NCBI RefSeq assembly: GCF_015351245.1
Contig: NZ_JADKSO010000001.1
Location: 310,001-374,000 of the forward strand
DNA length: 64,000 bases
Source of the DNA: Rathayibacter sp. VKM Ac-2879
Lineage (GTDB): Bacteria; Actinomycetota; Actinomycetes; Actinomycetales; Microbacteriaceae
Direction: 5' to 3'
How positions within the stretch are numbered: the first letter of the stretch is position 1; the number at the start of each line of letters is the position of its first letter. Positions 40,537-48,472 of the stretch are shown here, piece by piece. The position numbers and the translations under genes are program-made. The notes below the pieces were generated by a model. The model had not been told where the DNA came from and did not search any database. It was given only the letters and a program-made list of their open reading frames with translations.

Positions 40537-41142
40537 TCAGAGCCGGGCGAACAGCCAGCCGTCCTCGATCAGCGCGGCTCGCAAGGAGAGGCGCGTCGGG
40601 ACGTCGACTCCGGCGGCGCGGAACAGCTCGCGCGTGCGCGCAAGATGACGCCGAATGGTGTGTTCGCCGAGCCGGAGGTACGTCGCGAGGGTCGATGCCG
40701 ACGGGGCGGCTCGTCCGCAGTACAGGCAGGCGACCTGCAGCTCGCGGTCGGTGAGCTCGACGACGCTCGGCGCCGGAGGCGGTGGGGAGCGGGGCGGGTC
40801 GCTGATGCGCTCGACGAGGACGGCGAGACCCTCCTGAGCGGTCACGACGGCCGCGGCGCCGGCGCGCACCAACCGCGCCTCGTGGGCGGGGGAGGGCGAG
40901 TCGAGAAGGACGACCGGAGCGATGTCGAGGCGGGCGAGAGCGCGCGTCTTCAATGCCGCGGGGACATGATCGGCCATTTCCGCCCGAAAGACGGTGCTGT
41001 CGGGAAAGGCGGCAAGGGAGGACGAATAGTCGATCCAGGAGGATACCGCCACGCGCACGGCATTCTGCGCCGAGAAGCACGGTAGGGCGAGCGAGAGCGC
41101 CTTTCTCACCGGCGAGGAGGTGTCGACGACGTCTATGATCAC
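40537..41142 (-). CDS. Orphan LuxR-type regulator A
   Basis: A 201-residue protein. An N-terminal receiver-like domain begins VIIDVVDTSSPVRKALSLAL and has a strand ending in D (IAPVVLLDSP), but the acidic pocket and switch Lys are not clear, so it may be a pseudo-receiver. The C-terminal DNA-binding part is VVELTDRELQVACLYCGRA to HTIRRHLARTRELF. The last residues RLSLRAALIEDGWL resemble those of the divergent neighbour. Its GTG start lies only 3 bp from the neighbour's ATG. The stop is 15 bp from the convergent GGDEF-EAL gene. Confidence 0.7.
   Translation of the reverse strand: MIIDVVDTSSPVRKALSLALPCFSAQNAVRVAVSSWIDYSSSLAAFPDSTVFRAEMADHVPAALKTRALARLDIAPVVLLDSPSPAHEARLVRAGAAAVVTAQEGLAVLVERISDPPRSPPPPAPSVVELTDRELQVACLYCGRAAPSASTLATYLRLGEHTIRRHLARTRELFRAAGVDVPTRLSLRAALIEDGWLFARL
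41134..41139 (+). promoter_or_regulatory. -10 box of LuxR regulator B, leaderless
   Basis: TATGAT ends 6 bp before the ATG at 41146, giving a leaderless mRNA. It lies inside the 5' end of the divergent regulator A (GTG at 41142), so expression of one must interfere with the other. Confidence 0.5.
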
Positions 41143-41145
41143 GCC

Positions 41146-41844
41146 ATGTCTCCCGGTTTTGATCGGCTTCTCCGAGAACCACTGCCGGGAGTCGCGCCGA
41201 CGAGTGTCCGCGCCGAGCCCGTCACCGTCGTGCATTCCTCCCGAGTGGAGGGGGAAGCGATCGCCCTGTGCGTGCGCGCCTCTTCTCGGGCGGGGGCGGA
41301 GCCCCACGTGCGCGTGGGCCGGGGCGGTGGCGCGTGGCGGCCGGCCGCCGGAACGGTGGTCGTGCTCGACCACGAGGCGGAGGCGTCGTCGCTGCTCCCT
41401 GCGGCGGTCGCGACCCTGGTGCGGCAGGAGTCGCGGGTGGTGCTGCTCGTGCGCGAGCTGACGGACCCCGTCGCGGAGGCCGCGCGCCATGCGGGCGCCT
41501 CCGCCGTGCTGAGCGCCCGAGGTCCGGTCGAGGCGATCGTCGTCGCCGTCGACAGCTGTCTGCTCGGAGCCCGCCCGCGCCCCTCCCCGCTCGGTGCGGC
41601 GGGAGCGCTGCCGACCGGCCCGGCGACCCCTCGGCTGACCGTGCGCGAGCTCGCGGTGCTCGAGATGCTGCTGTCTGCGGAGGAGCCCTCGGCGGCCGAG
41701 GTCGCCTCGCGGTTGGGCATCAGCGTCAATACGGTCAAGGTGCACGTCGCCAATGTCCGGCGGCGGCTGGGGCGCCTCGAGGGGCGCAATCGTGTCTCTC
41801 TGCGCGGGGCGCTGGAGGAGCGCGGCTGGCTCGAGGTGCGCTGA
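41146..41844 (+). CDS. Orphan LuxR-type regulator B
   Basis: A 232-residue protein with a degenerate receiver-like N-terminal domain (TVVVLDHEAEASSLLP, VVLLVRELTDPVAEAARHAGASAVL) and a C-terminal LuxR helix-turn-helix: LTVRELAVLEMLLSAEEP, then EVASRLGISVNTVKVHVANVRRRLG. It ends RVSLRGALEERGWLEVR, matching regulator A. The two look like divergent paralogues, one at each side of a 3-bp gap. No kinase is nearby, so control is probably by protein level or a partner. Confidence 0.8.
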   Translation: MSPGFDRLLREPLPGVAPTSVRAEPVTVVHSSRVEGEAIALCVRASSRAGAEPHVRVGRGGGAWRPAAGTVVVLDHEAEASSLLPAAVATLVRQESRVVLLVRELTDPVAEAARHAGASAVLSARGPVEAIVVAVDSCLLGARPRPSPLGAAGALPTGPATPRLTVRELAVLEMLLSAEEPSAAEVASRLGISVNTVKVHVANVRRRLGRLEGRNRVSLRGALEERGWLEVR

Positions 41845-41863
41845 GCGGCCGCCTCCCGCAGAA

Positions 41864-41904
41864 AGACGAGCGGGCGCACCATCCTCGGCGCGACCCGCTC
41901 GTCT
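41864..41904. terminator. Bidirectional terminator
   Basis: AGACGAGCGGG at 41864-41874 pairs exactly with CCCGCTCGTCT at 41894-41904 across a 19-nt loop. It lies between the convergent regulator B gene and the Tat-exported protein gene and can serve both. Confidence 0.7.
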
Positions 41905-41937
41905 CTCACGGTCGATCCCCGACTCGGCCTGCGTCGA

Positions 41938-42591
41938 TCAGACGATCGGCGCGGCGGTCCCGGTGTAGTTGATCGTGCCGGCGCTGAGGCTGTCGCTGAC
42001 GCCGACGACGGCACCCGTTGCGAGGAGGGTGAGGTTCCAGTTGAGGGTCACCGGGCAGGTGATCTCGATCAGGCTGGGGAGCCCGACCAGGATCACGTTC
42101 GCGGTCACGGTCAGCGCGACGGGGCGGAACGGGCTCGCTCCGCCGTAGTTGCCGCGAGGGAACGCGATGTCCGAGAACAGGAGCGTTCCGGGCAGGGCGC
42201 CCAGCTGGCCGAAGGTGCCGGTGCCCGCGGCGAGGCCGATGGCCTTGTAGCTCGCGCCGTTGCTCATGGTCAGCGTCGCGCTGGTGGGCAGCACGGTGTA
42301 GAGGGGGCGGAACAGCGTGAGGTCGCAGCCGCGCGAGTCGAGGCCGAACACGCCGGCGAAGGCGAGCGCGCCGCGTCCGTTGACGACGACGGCCTGCGAG
42401 GTCACAACGTCGACCAGGACGCCGGGCTTGAGGCAGCTGGGGCAGGTGGGGGTGCCGCCCGAAGCGGCCGCGGCGGGGGTCGCCGACGCGAGGGCGACGA
42501 CGGGGACCGACCAGGCGGCGCCCTTGAGGAGGCTGCGGCGTCCGCGCGAGGAGACGGCGTCGTTCTGAACCCGGGGGAAGTTCTCTTCCAT
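41938..42591 (-). CDS. Tat-exported protein with CxxC motif
   Basis: A 217-residue secreted protein not recognised by family. The N terminus has a twin-arginine signal (SRGRRSLLKGAAWSVPVVALASATPAAAA), so it is exported folded. The mature part starts with TPTCPSCLKPG and has further Cys in RGCDLTLF and EITCPVTLN, otherwise a beta-rich, Gly/Ala/Thr-rich sequence like a surface adhesin or pilus-type fold. Upstream on the same strand lies a MauE-thioredoxin fusion, a likely enzyme for disulfides in exported proteins; the pairing is inference. Confidence 0.75.
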   Translation of the reverse strand: MEENFPRVQNDAVSSRGRRSLLKGAAWSVPVVALASATPAAAASGGTPTCPSCLKPGVLVDVVTSQAVVVNGRGALAFAGVFGLDSRGCDLTLFRPLYTVLPTSATLTMSNGASYKAIGLAAGTGTFGQLGALPGTLLFSDIAFPRGNYGGASPFRPVALTVTANVILVGLPSLIEITCPVTLNWNLTLLATGAVVGVSDSLSAGTINYTGTAAPIV

Positions 42592-42972
42592 AGTGATGCC
42601 CTTCTGTCGGGAGGAGGGCGGAGAGCCCCCGACCCGGCCAGATGGCGGGTCGAGGGAATAGTTGCAGCGATAAAGGCCCTATCGGTGGACTTGGTCGACA
42701 GGGATTAGTTCTGCGAATGCACTCAGATCGGCTTCTCCCGCCATGCAGCGATCAGGCTGCCGCCCGCTTTCCCGCGGCTATTCCGGCGGTCTGGGGGAAA
42801 TTGCGTATCGTCTCAGTCGATTCGCGCCGAAAAAGCGGGGATAGGCGACAGGGAATATCCGCCCGTCTCTGTCGCCGATCGACGGAGGATCCGCGTGGAT
42901 CGTCAGACGGGATCGATCGCGAGGAGCGGTGCACCCCGGGGAATGCCTCGAGAGCAGGTGGGGAGGAGCAGC
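42592..42972. other. Intergenic region upstream of the Tat protein gene
   Basis: A 381-bp gap between two minus-strand genes. It is less GC-rich than the coding DNA, contains the promoter of the Tat-exported protein gene and one clear hairpin (below). No gene is supported. Confidence 0.45.
42844..42876. terminator. Hairpin after the MauE-thioredoxin gene
   Basis: GGCGACAG at 42844-42851 pairs exactly with CTGTCGCC at 42869-42876, loop 17 nt, about 100 bp past the MauE stop on the minus strand. A terminator or an attenuator before the Tat protein gene. Confidence 0.45.
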
Positions 42973-43947
42973 TCAGGGCTGCGTCGCGCCGCTCACGTGC
43001 TCCTCCGAGAAGAAGCCGGGCCGCAGGACCGCGCCCTCGATCGCGACCTCGCCCGCCGTCCAGCCGCTGCCGAGCGGATACTCGGCCGTGACGAACGCGT
43101 GCCCGGGCGTCCCCTGGAGTCCGAGGCGACGGGCGACGATCCGGCGCGGGTCGTAGAGCGCGTGCGGCACGAGAGGCGCGAACACCTCGTACGCGAGGAA
43201 GTCCTCGGGCTCGCCGAGCAGAACCGGTTGCAGGTCATCCCCCTCCCGGAGACCGTGTGGCCACCAGCGGAAGCGCTCTACGAGGGACTGGCAGGAGGAG
43301 CAGTCGGGCGAGAAGAACACGAGGTGCGTCGGCGGCTCCTGGAACTCCGCGAGAGCGATCTCGACCCCGTCGACGGTCGTCAGCACGAGGCGTTCGTCGG
43401 CCGCAGGCGGTGAGGGCACGACGGGTTCGGGAGCGGTGTCCCGGTGGGAACGAGCGTTGCGCAGGACCACGAGGACTCCGATCGCGAGGGCGGTGACGAG
43501 AGCGGGCCACCAGGGGGAGGGGAGGAGGGCGGACGGAGCCGTGCCTGCGGCGAGTCCCGCGAGCGCGAGCGCGAGGAACGCGACAGCGCGCACGACGGAC
43601 GAGCCGGTCATCCGTGCGTCGCCGAGGCCGCCGAAGCACTCACAGTCGACGGGTTCCGGGCGGCGGGCGGCACGCGCGGCGACGACGACGAAGACGGCGA
43701 AGAGCGCGGCGGCGGCAGTCAGCGCGAGGCGGCTCCACGGCTCCGGGGCGAGGATCGCCACGAGCCCGACGACGCCCTCGAGCGGGGCGAAAGAGGGGGC
43801 GAACCACCGCGAGCGGGCGAGGAAGGCCGGCACTCCCAGCGCGGGCAGTCCGGCCCGGAACCGCTCGGTCCGGCCGAGCTTGAGGGCGCCGCTGGCGACG
43901 AGCACACTGCCCGCGATCCACCAGCACACCGTCAGGACGAGATCCAC
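42973..43947 (-). CDS. MauE-thioredoxin fusion, copy 1
   Basis: A 324-residue membrane protein joining two redox parts. Residues 1-165 are a four-helix MauE/DoxX-like domain with C102-E-C104-FG between helices, the typical quinone-linked disulfide-carrying loop. Residues 180-324 are a thioredoxin-like domain with C216-S-S-C219 facing outward. The plan is that of VKOR/DsbD-like systems: the membrane part re-oxidises or reduces the outer thioredoxin part. A related fusion lies at 47245. The nearest exported protein with a CxxC is the next gene downstream. Confidence 0.83.
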   Translation of the reverse strand: MDLVLTVCWWIAGSVLVASGALKLGRTERFRAGLPALGVPAFLARSRWFAPSFAPLEGVVGLVAILAPEPWSRLALTAAAALFAVFVVVAARAARRPEPVDCECFGGLGDARMTGSSVVRAVAFLALALAGLAAGTAPSALLPSPWWPALVTALAIGVLVVLRNARSHRDTAPEPVVPSPPAADERLVLTTVDGVEIALAEFQEPPTHLVFFSPDCSSCQSLVERFRWWPHGLREGDDLQPVLLGEPEDFLAYEVFAPLVPHALYDPRRIVARRLGLQGTPGHAFVTAEYPLGSGWTAGEVAIEGAVLRPGFFSEEHVSGATQP

Positions 43948-44000
43948 TCCGCCTGCCTCCCTTGCTCCTCGACCGGGCGGGGAGACCCGCCGCGCTCAGG

Positions 44001-45107
44001 CTAGCCCGCCGTGCCGCACACGTCAGGGGCAGGCCGCGACGCCGAATACAGCTGCACGGCGGAGGGATCGACCACGAGCGCGACCTCGCGGCCGGGTGTG
44101 AGATCCTCCCGCGCGACCTCCGCAGGGGCGACGTCGGCGGCCATGAGGGAGCTGCGCACGCGCACGGCGTCGCCGCGCTGCTCCAGGTCCGTCACGACGA
44201 CGCGCAGCGGCGCCGCCGTGCCCTCGGTCGCCGCTCCGGGCGTCGCGAGCCGGACGGCGGCGGGCGACACCGCGGCGAGGACGGCCGAGCCCAGCGGTAG
44301 CCAGGCGGAGGCGGTGCCCGCGATCTCCACGCCGTCCTCGGTGCGCAATCCCGCCTCCGTGCGCCACCCCCGCACGAGGTTGAGCCCTGCCAGCTCGGCC
44401 GTGAACGCCGTGCGCGGGCGCGAGAGCACCTCGGCGGTCGGCCCCTCCTCGACGAGGTGGCCGCCGTGCAGCACCACGACGCGATCGGCCAGCGTCCACG
44501 CGTCGAGCACATCGTGGGTGACGAGCAGTGTCGTGCGCTCGGCGATCGCCGTGCGCAGCATGCGTCGCAGCGCCGGGGCGAGTCGTGCGTCGACCGCGGC
44601 GAGCGGCTCGTCGAGCAGAAGGAGGCGCGGCTCGGCAGCCAGCGAACGTGCCAGTGCCACCCGCTGCGCCTGTCCGCCCGAGAGGGTGCCCGGGCGGCGG
44701 TCGGCGAGGCCTGTCGCGTCGACGGCGGCGAGCTGCCGGTCGGCTCGAGCGCGCGCCTCGGCACGGGGCGTCCCGGCGCTGCGAGGCCCGAAGGCGACGT
44801 TCTCTCGGACGCTGAGATGGGGGAAGAGCAGCGGCTCCTGCGCGAGCAGTACAGTGCGACGGCGGTGCGGAGGCGTCCACACCTCGCGGCCCCCGGAGCC
44901 GCCGACGGAGAACAGCACCGTGTCGCCCAGCCGGGCGCTGCCGGAGTCGGCTCGCACGAGCCCGGCGATCAGCTCCACGAGCGTCGACTTGCCGGCGCCG
45001 TTGGGCCCGAGCACAGCGAGCGTCTCGCCGGCGGCGAGGTCGAGCGTCACGTCGAAGCCGCGCCCGGCGAGGCGTGCCGAGAACCTCAGGCCGTCGCGTC
45101 CGCTCAC
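44001..45107 (-). CDS. modC: Molybdate ABC importer ATPase
   Basis: A 368-residue ATPase of the molybdate importer. Walker A is GPNGAGKST, the signature [16 protein letters not shown], Walker [13 protein letters not shown], and the H-loop LLVTHD. After about residue 260 comes the regulatory TOBE/MOP region that can bind oxyanion. The GTG start overlaps the modB stop (GTGA). It is last in the minus-strand order modA, regulator, modB, modC. Confidence 0.92.
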   Translation of the reverse strand: MSGRDGLRFSARLAGRGFDVTLDLAAGETLAVLGPNGAGKSTLVELIAGLVRADSGSARLGDTVLFSVGGSGGREVWTPPHRRRTVLLAQEPLLFPHLSVRENVAFGPRSAGTPRAEARARADRQLAAVDATGLADRRPGTLSGGQAQRVALARSLAAEPRLLLLDEPLAAVDARLAPALRRMLRTAIAERTTLLVTHDVLDAWTLADRVVVLHGGHLVEEGPTAEVLSRPRTAFTAELAGLNLVRGWRTEAGLRTEDGVEIAGTASAWLPLGSAVLAAVSPAAVRLATPGAATEGTAAPLRVVVTDLEQRGDAVRVRSSLMAADVAPAEVAREDLTPGREVALVVDPSAVQLYSASRPAPDVCGTAG

Positions 45108-45898
45108 CGGCGCGCCTCCGCCGACGCCCGCCGGCCGTAGGAGAGGCCGATGACGAGGACCGCGACGACGACCAGTACCAGCGCGAGCGCGAGGGCCGCC
45201 TCCGGGTCGCTCTCGCGTTGCAGGTAGATCTCGAGGGGGAGGGTGCGGGTGACTCCCTCGAGGCTCCCCGCGAAGGTGAGGGTCGCCCCGAACTCGCCCA
45301 GCGCGCGGGCGAAGGAGAGGATCGCACCCGAGACGAGGCCGGGCACGATCAGCGGCAGGGTGATCCTCCTGAGCACCGTGCCGGGTGAGGCGCCGAGCGT
45401 CGCCGCGACCGCCTCGTAGCGCGCGCCCGAGGAGCGCAACGCACCCTCGAGGGTCAGCACCAGGAAGGGCAGCGCCACGAAGGTCTGCGCGAGCACGACC
45501 GCCGTCGTCGAGAACGCGATCCGCACCCCCAGCGCCTCCAGCACGCCGCCGAGCAGCCCCAGCCGCCCGAAGGCGGCGAGCAGCGCCAGGCCGCCGACCA
45601 CCGGCGGCAGCACGAGCGGCAGCAGCACGAGCGAGCGGAGGAGGCGCTGCCCTGGAAACGCGGTCCGCGCGAGCACGAGCGCCATCGGGGCCCCGAGCAC
45701 GAGGCAGAGCGCCGTCGCCGCCGCCGATGTCCGCAGGCTCAGGAGCAGGGCGGCGAGGGACGAGTCGGAGGTGATGAGCGGGAGGAACTGGGGCCAGTCG
45801 ATCCGCGCGAGCACTGCCGCCAACGGAAGAAGGACGAGCAGCGATCCGATCGCGGCGAGCACCACCACCCAGCGCGGCAGTGCGGAGGCGGCGCGCAT
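45104..45898 (-). CDS. modB: Molybdate ABC importer permease
   Basis: The 264-residue membrane channel of the molybdate importer. Helices include [22 protein letters not shown] and the family motif [18 protein letters not shown]. The conserved cytoplasmic coupling loop is [24 protein letters not shown], and [16 protein letters not shown] is a strong ModB signature. The ATG at 45898 overlaps the stop of the HTH-TOBE gene, so they are coupled. Confidence 0.95.
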   Translation of the reverse strand: MRAASALPRWVVVLAAIGSLLVLLPLAAVLARIDWPQFLPLITSDSSLAALLLSLRTSAAATALCLVLGAPMALVLARTAFPGQRLLRSLVLLPLVLPPVVGGLALLAAFGRLGLLGGVLEALGVRIAFSTTAVVLAQTFVALPFLVLTLEGALRSSGARYEAVAATLGASPGTVLRRITLPLIVPGLVSGAILSFARALGEFGATLTFAGSLEGVTRTLPLEIYLQRESDPEAALALALVLVVVAVLVIGLSYGRRASAEARR

Positions 45899-46302
45899 CA
45901 GCTGCGCGGCAGCGGCGTCTCGACGATGACGGTCGTCGCCTTGACCACGGCGACGGCCGGGGAGCCGGGCTCCAGCCCGAGCTCGCGCACGGCCTCGCTG
46001 CTCATGAGGGACACGACCCGGTGCGGCCCGCACTGCACCTCGACCTGCGCCATCACCGTGTCCATCACGATCTCGGTGACGATGCCGACGAAGCGGTTCC
46101 GCGCCGAGCGGGCCACGAGCGAGGGGTCGTCGGGGAGGATCGCGGTGTCGCGGGCAATGCGGGCGAGGGCGAGCCCGTCCACGACGCTCCGACCGGAGGC
46201 GTCTTTCGTGCTCTCGAGCACGCCATTCTCGATCCAGCGGCGGACGGTGTCGTCACTGACGCCGAGGTACGCGGCGGCGTCGCGGATCCGTATCTGCGGC
46301 AT
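45898..46302 (-). CDS. HTH-TOBE molybdate-responsive regulator
   Basis: A 134-residue protein with an N-terminal MerR/excisionase-type helix-turn-helix ([26 protein letters not shown]) and a C-terminal single TOBE/MOP domain ([26 protein letters not shown], then [25 protein letters not shown]). The TOBE domain binds molybdate or tungstate, so this is probably the local sensor controlling the operon. It sits between modA and modB, with the 16-bp dyad upstream of modA as its candidate site. Confidence 0.88.
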   Translation of the reverse strand: MPQIRIRDAAAYLGVSDDTVRRWIENGVLESTKDASGRSVVDGLALARIARDTAILPDDPSLVARSARNRFVGIVTEIVMDTVMAQVEVQCGPHRVVSLMSSEAVRELGLEPGSPAVAVVKATTVIVETPLPRS

Positions 46303-46398
46303 AGGAGAGATCCTACGTCCGCCGCTGCGCGTCGGGATCGGCGGTCGGGGCGCGGAGGCGGAGGGCGCATCGGCCGCGACGACACGGGCGCACGACCC

Positions 46399-47166
46399 TC
46401 ATGGTGCGCCGAAGCCTGCCGCCGAGAGGACCGCGCGTCCCTCCGGGGAGGCGACGTACGCGACGAAGGCTGCCGCCGTCGCGGGTTCGGACGAGCCGGA
46501 GAGTGCCGCAATCGGGTAGCGGTTGGTCGCCGCTGACGCCTCCGAGAAGGGGATGCCGGTGACCGAGCCGCCCGCCCCGAGGACATCGGTCGTGTAGACG
46601 AGCCCGGCATCGGCCTCGCCCGACGAGACCTTGCCCAGCACATCGGTCACCGACGACTCCTCGCTCACGGGCGAGATCGTGACGCCCGCCGCCCTCTCGA
46701 CGGCCACGGCCGCCGCGCCGCACGGCACTTGTGGTGCGCAGATGACGGTGGACACCCCCGGGCGGGCGAGGTCGGCGAGGGAGGCGACGCCGGCCGGATT
46801 GCCCGGCGGGGTCGCGATCTCGAGGGTATTGCTCGCGATATCGACCGGCGAGCCGGCGAGGAGGGAGGCGTCGCCGAGGGTCGCCATCGTGCGCTCGTCG
46901 GCCGAGGCGAAGACGTCGGCGGGGGCGCCGTTGACGATCTGGGTGGCGAGATCGGAGGAGCCGGCGAACGACAGCTGCACACTCGCGCCGGGGTTCTCGC
47001 GCTCGAAGTCTGCCGCGATCTCGGTGAAGGTCGACGTGAGGGAGGCGGCGGCGAACACGGTGATCGATCCGGCCGAACCGCTCGCCGTGGCGGTCGGGTC
47101 AGTGCTCGCACAGCCAGCCAGGGCGACGAGCAGGGCTGCGGGCAGGGCGAGAGTGAGGGAGCGCAC
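46399..47166 (-). CDS. modA: Molybdate-binding lipoprotein
   Basis: A 255-residue lipoprotein that captures molybdate outside the cell. The lipobox ends at C19 (ALAGC). The mature part follows the ModA pattern: ITVFAAASLTSTFTEIAADFE, SFAGSSDLATQIVNGAPADVFASAD and AGLVYTTDV. The residues that hold the oxyanion (the Ser in AAASL, the Ser in GSS, the Val/Tyr pair) are all present. It heads the operon. Confidence 0.93.
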   Translation of the reverse strand: MRSLTLALPAALLVALAGCASTDPTATASGSAGSITVFAAASLTSTFTEIAADFERENPGASVQLSFAGSSDLATQIVNGAPADVFASADERTMATLGDASLLAGSPVDIASNTLEIATPPGNPAGVASLADLARPGVSTVICAPQVPCGAAAVAVERAAGVTISPVSEESSVTDVLGKVSSGEADAGLVYTTDVLGAGGSVTGIPFSEASAATNRYPIAALSGSSEPATAAAFVAYVASPEGRAVLSAAGFGAP

Positions 47167-47186
47167 GGAAACCTCCGAGAAAACGT

Positions 47187-47218
47187 CTCCGCAAATGCGG
47201 AGGATGCACCGATTCTAT
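47187..47218 (-). promoter_or_regulatory. modA promoter with dyad operator
   Basis: On the minus strand TAGAAT (47212-47217) is a good -10 box. CTCCGCAAATGCGGAG at 47187-47202 is a dyad with 7-bp arms that lies at or just after the expected start of transcription, where a bound regulator would block RNA polymerase. It is 20 bp upstream of the modA start codon. Confidence 0.5.
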
Positions 47219-47244
47219 CGACTCGTCTGCGGAATCAGGCGGCG

Positions 47245-48270
47245 TCACTGCGACGGAGGCGGCGGCGATGCGACCAGGTGCGTCGCGGAGGCGGCGAGCT
47301 CGCGCACCCGGTGCTCGCCGAGCGCAGGGCCGGCGAGCAGTCGCCCACTGCGGTCCAGCAGCACTGCCCCGGGGGTGCTGCCGATGCCGAGCGTCTCTCG
47401 CGCACCCGCGACCCCGTAGAGCGCGCGATCCGCCAGATGCGGATACGCCTCCTCGAACACCGAGCGCGCCGCACTCACCGCATAGGCGAGGACGGGGCCG
47501 GCGTCGCCGAGGAGCGCGTCGAGCCCGGCCACGTCGGCGAGGAGGCTCTGGCACGAGCCGCAGCTCGGGCGCACGAAGACGATGAGGTGCGGTCGATGCG
47601 CCGCGAGCACCATCGACTCCACCACCTCGCCGTCGGGACGCACGACCTCGAACGAGGGAAAGCTGCCGGGCGCGGGCACTCGGGAGGGGGCGCTCGGGAG
47701 GGCCGTCGCCCGGGCGGCCGCGGCCGCGTCGAGCGCCGCCGCGCGCACGCGGTCGCGGGCCGTGAGGTCGGTGACCGCGAGCAGGCCGACGGCGAGCACG
47801 CCCGTCACGGCGAGCCACTCCCGCCCGCCCGGCTCGCCGAGCGTCTCGAGCGGGGTCGGTGCTCCGAGTGCTGCCGCGACGAGCGCCCCCAGCGAGGCCG
47901 CGAGCAGGCTCGCGTTGCGCGCCACGAGCCCTGGACCCACCCGAGTGGTGCCCCGCGCGCCGAAGCAGCCGCAGTCGAAGTCGTCGCCGCGTCGCCACGC
48001 GCGCACGGCCATCGCGAGGAAGCCGGCGAGCACCACGGCAGCGGCGGCGACCGCGAGCTCCGACCACGGAGTGGGACCGGCCACGATCAGCACGCCGACC
48101 GCGATCTCGACGCCGACGAACAGGCGTGCCCAGCCGCGCGTCGCGAGAGCGGAGGGGAGCCGGAACCGGCGCGCCGCCTCCGCCAGCTGCGCCGAGCCGC
48201 CCAGCTTGGCGAGCCCCGACGCGAGGAACGCGGCGGCGACGACGAGCGGGAGCAGTACGAGCGCGGACAT
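47245..48270 (-). CDS. MauE-thioredoxin fusion, copy 2
   Basis: A 341-residue relative of the gene at 42973 with the same layout. The four-helix MauE domain carries C100-G-C102-FG, a linker helix follows, and an outward thioredoxin-like domain has C237-G-S-C240. Overall it shares the plan but little local sequence with copy 1. It is just upstream of modA on the same strand, so it may be under separate control. Two such fusions within 5 kb suggest two client proteins or opposite redox roles. Confidence 0.83.
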   Translation of the reverse strand: MSALVLLPLVVAAAFLASGLAKLGGSAQLAEAARRFRLPSALATRGWARLFVGVEIAVGVLIVAGPTPWSELAVAAAAVVLAGFLAMAVRAWRRGDDFDCGCFGARGTTRVGPGLVARNASLLAASLGALVAAALGAPTPLETLGEPGGREWLAVTGVLAVGLLAVTDLTARDRVRAAALDAAAAARATALPSAPSRVPAPGSFPSFEVVRPDGEVVESMVLAAHRPHLIVFVRPSCGSCQSLLADVAGLDALLGDAGPVLAYAVSAARSVFEEAYPHLADRALYGVAGARETLGIGSTPGAVLLDRSGRLLAGPALGEHRVRELAASATHLVASPPPPSQ

Positions 48271-48472
48271 GCAGACTCCGAGAGGGCGACGGGCGGGTGG
48301 ACGCCGATCGTCTCAACCGCTCGGGGGGCCAGGACGGTGATGGCACGGAACGCCCTCGAGGAGGCGAGGGGACGGTCCACATGGTCCTCTCCGGTCATCG
48401 GCGCCGGACCTCTCCGGCGGCGCGTCGGGGCTCCCTGGGTCGACGGCGGCGCCGGAGCACTACCGTTGCACT

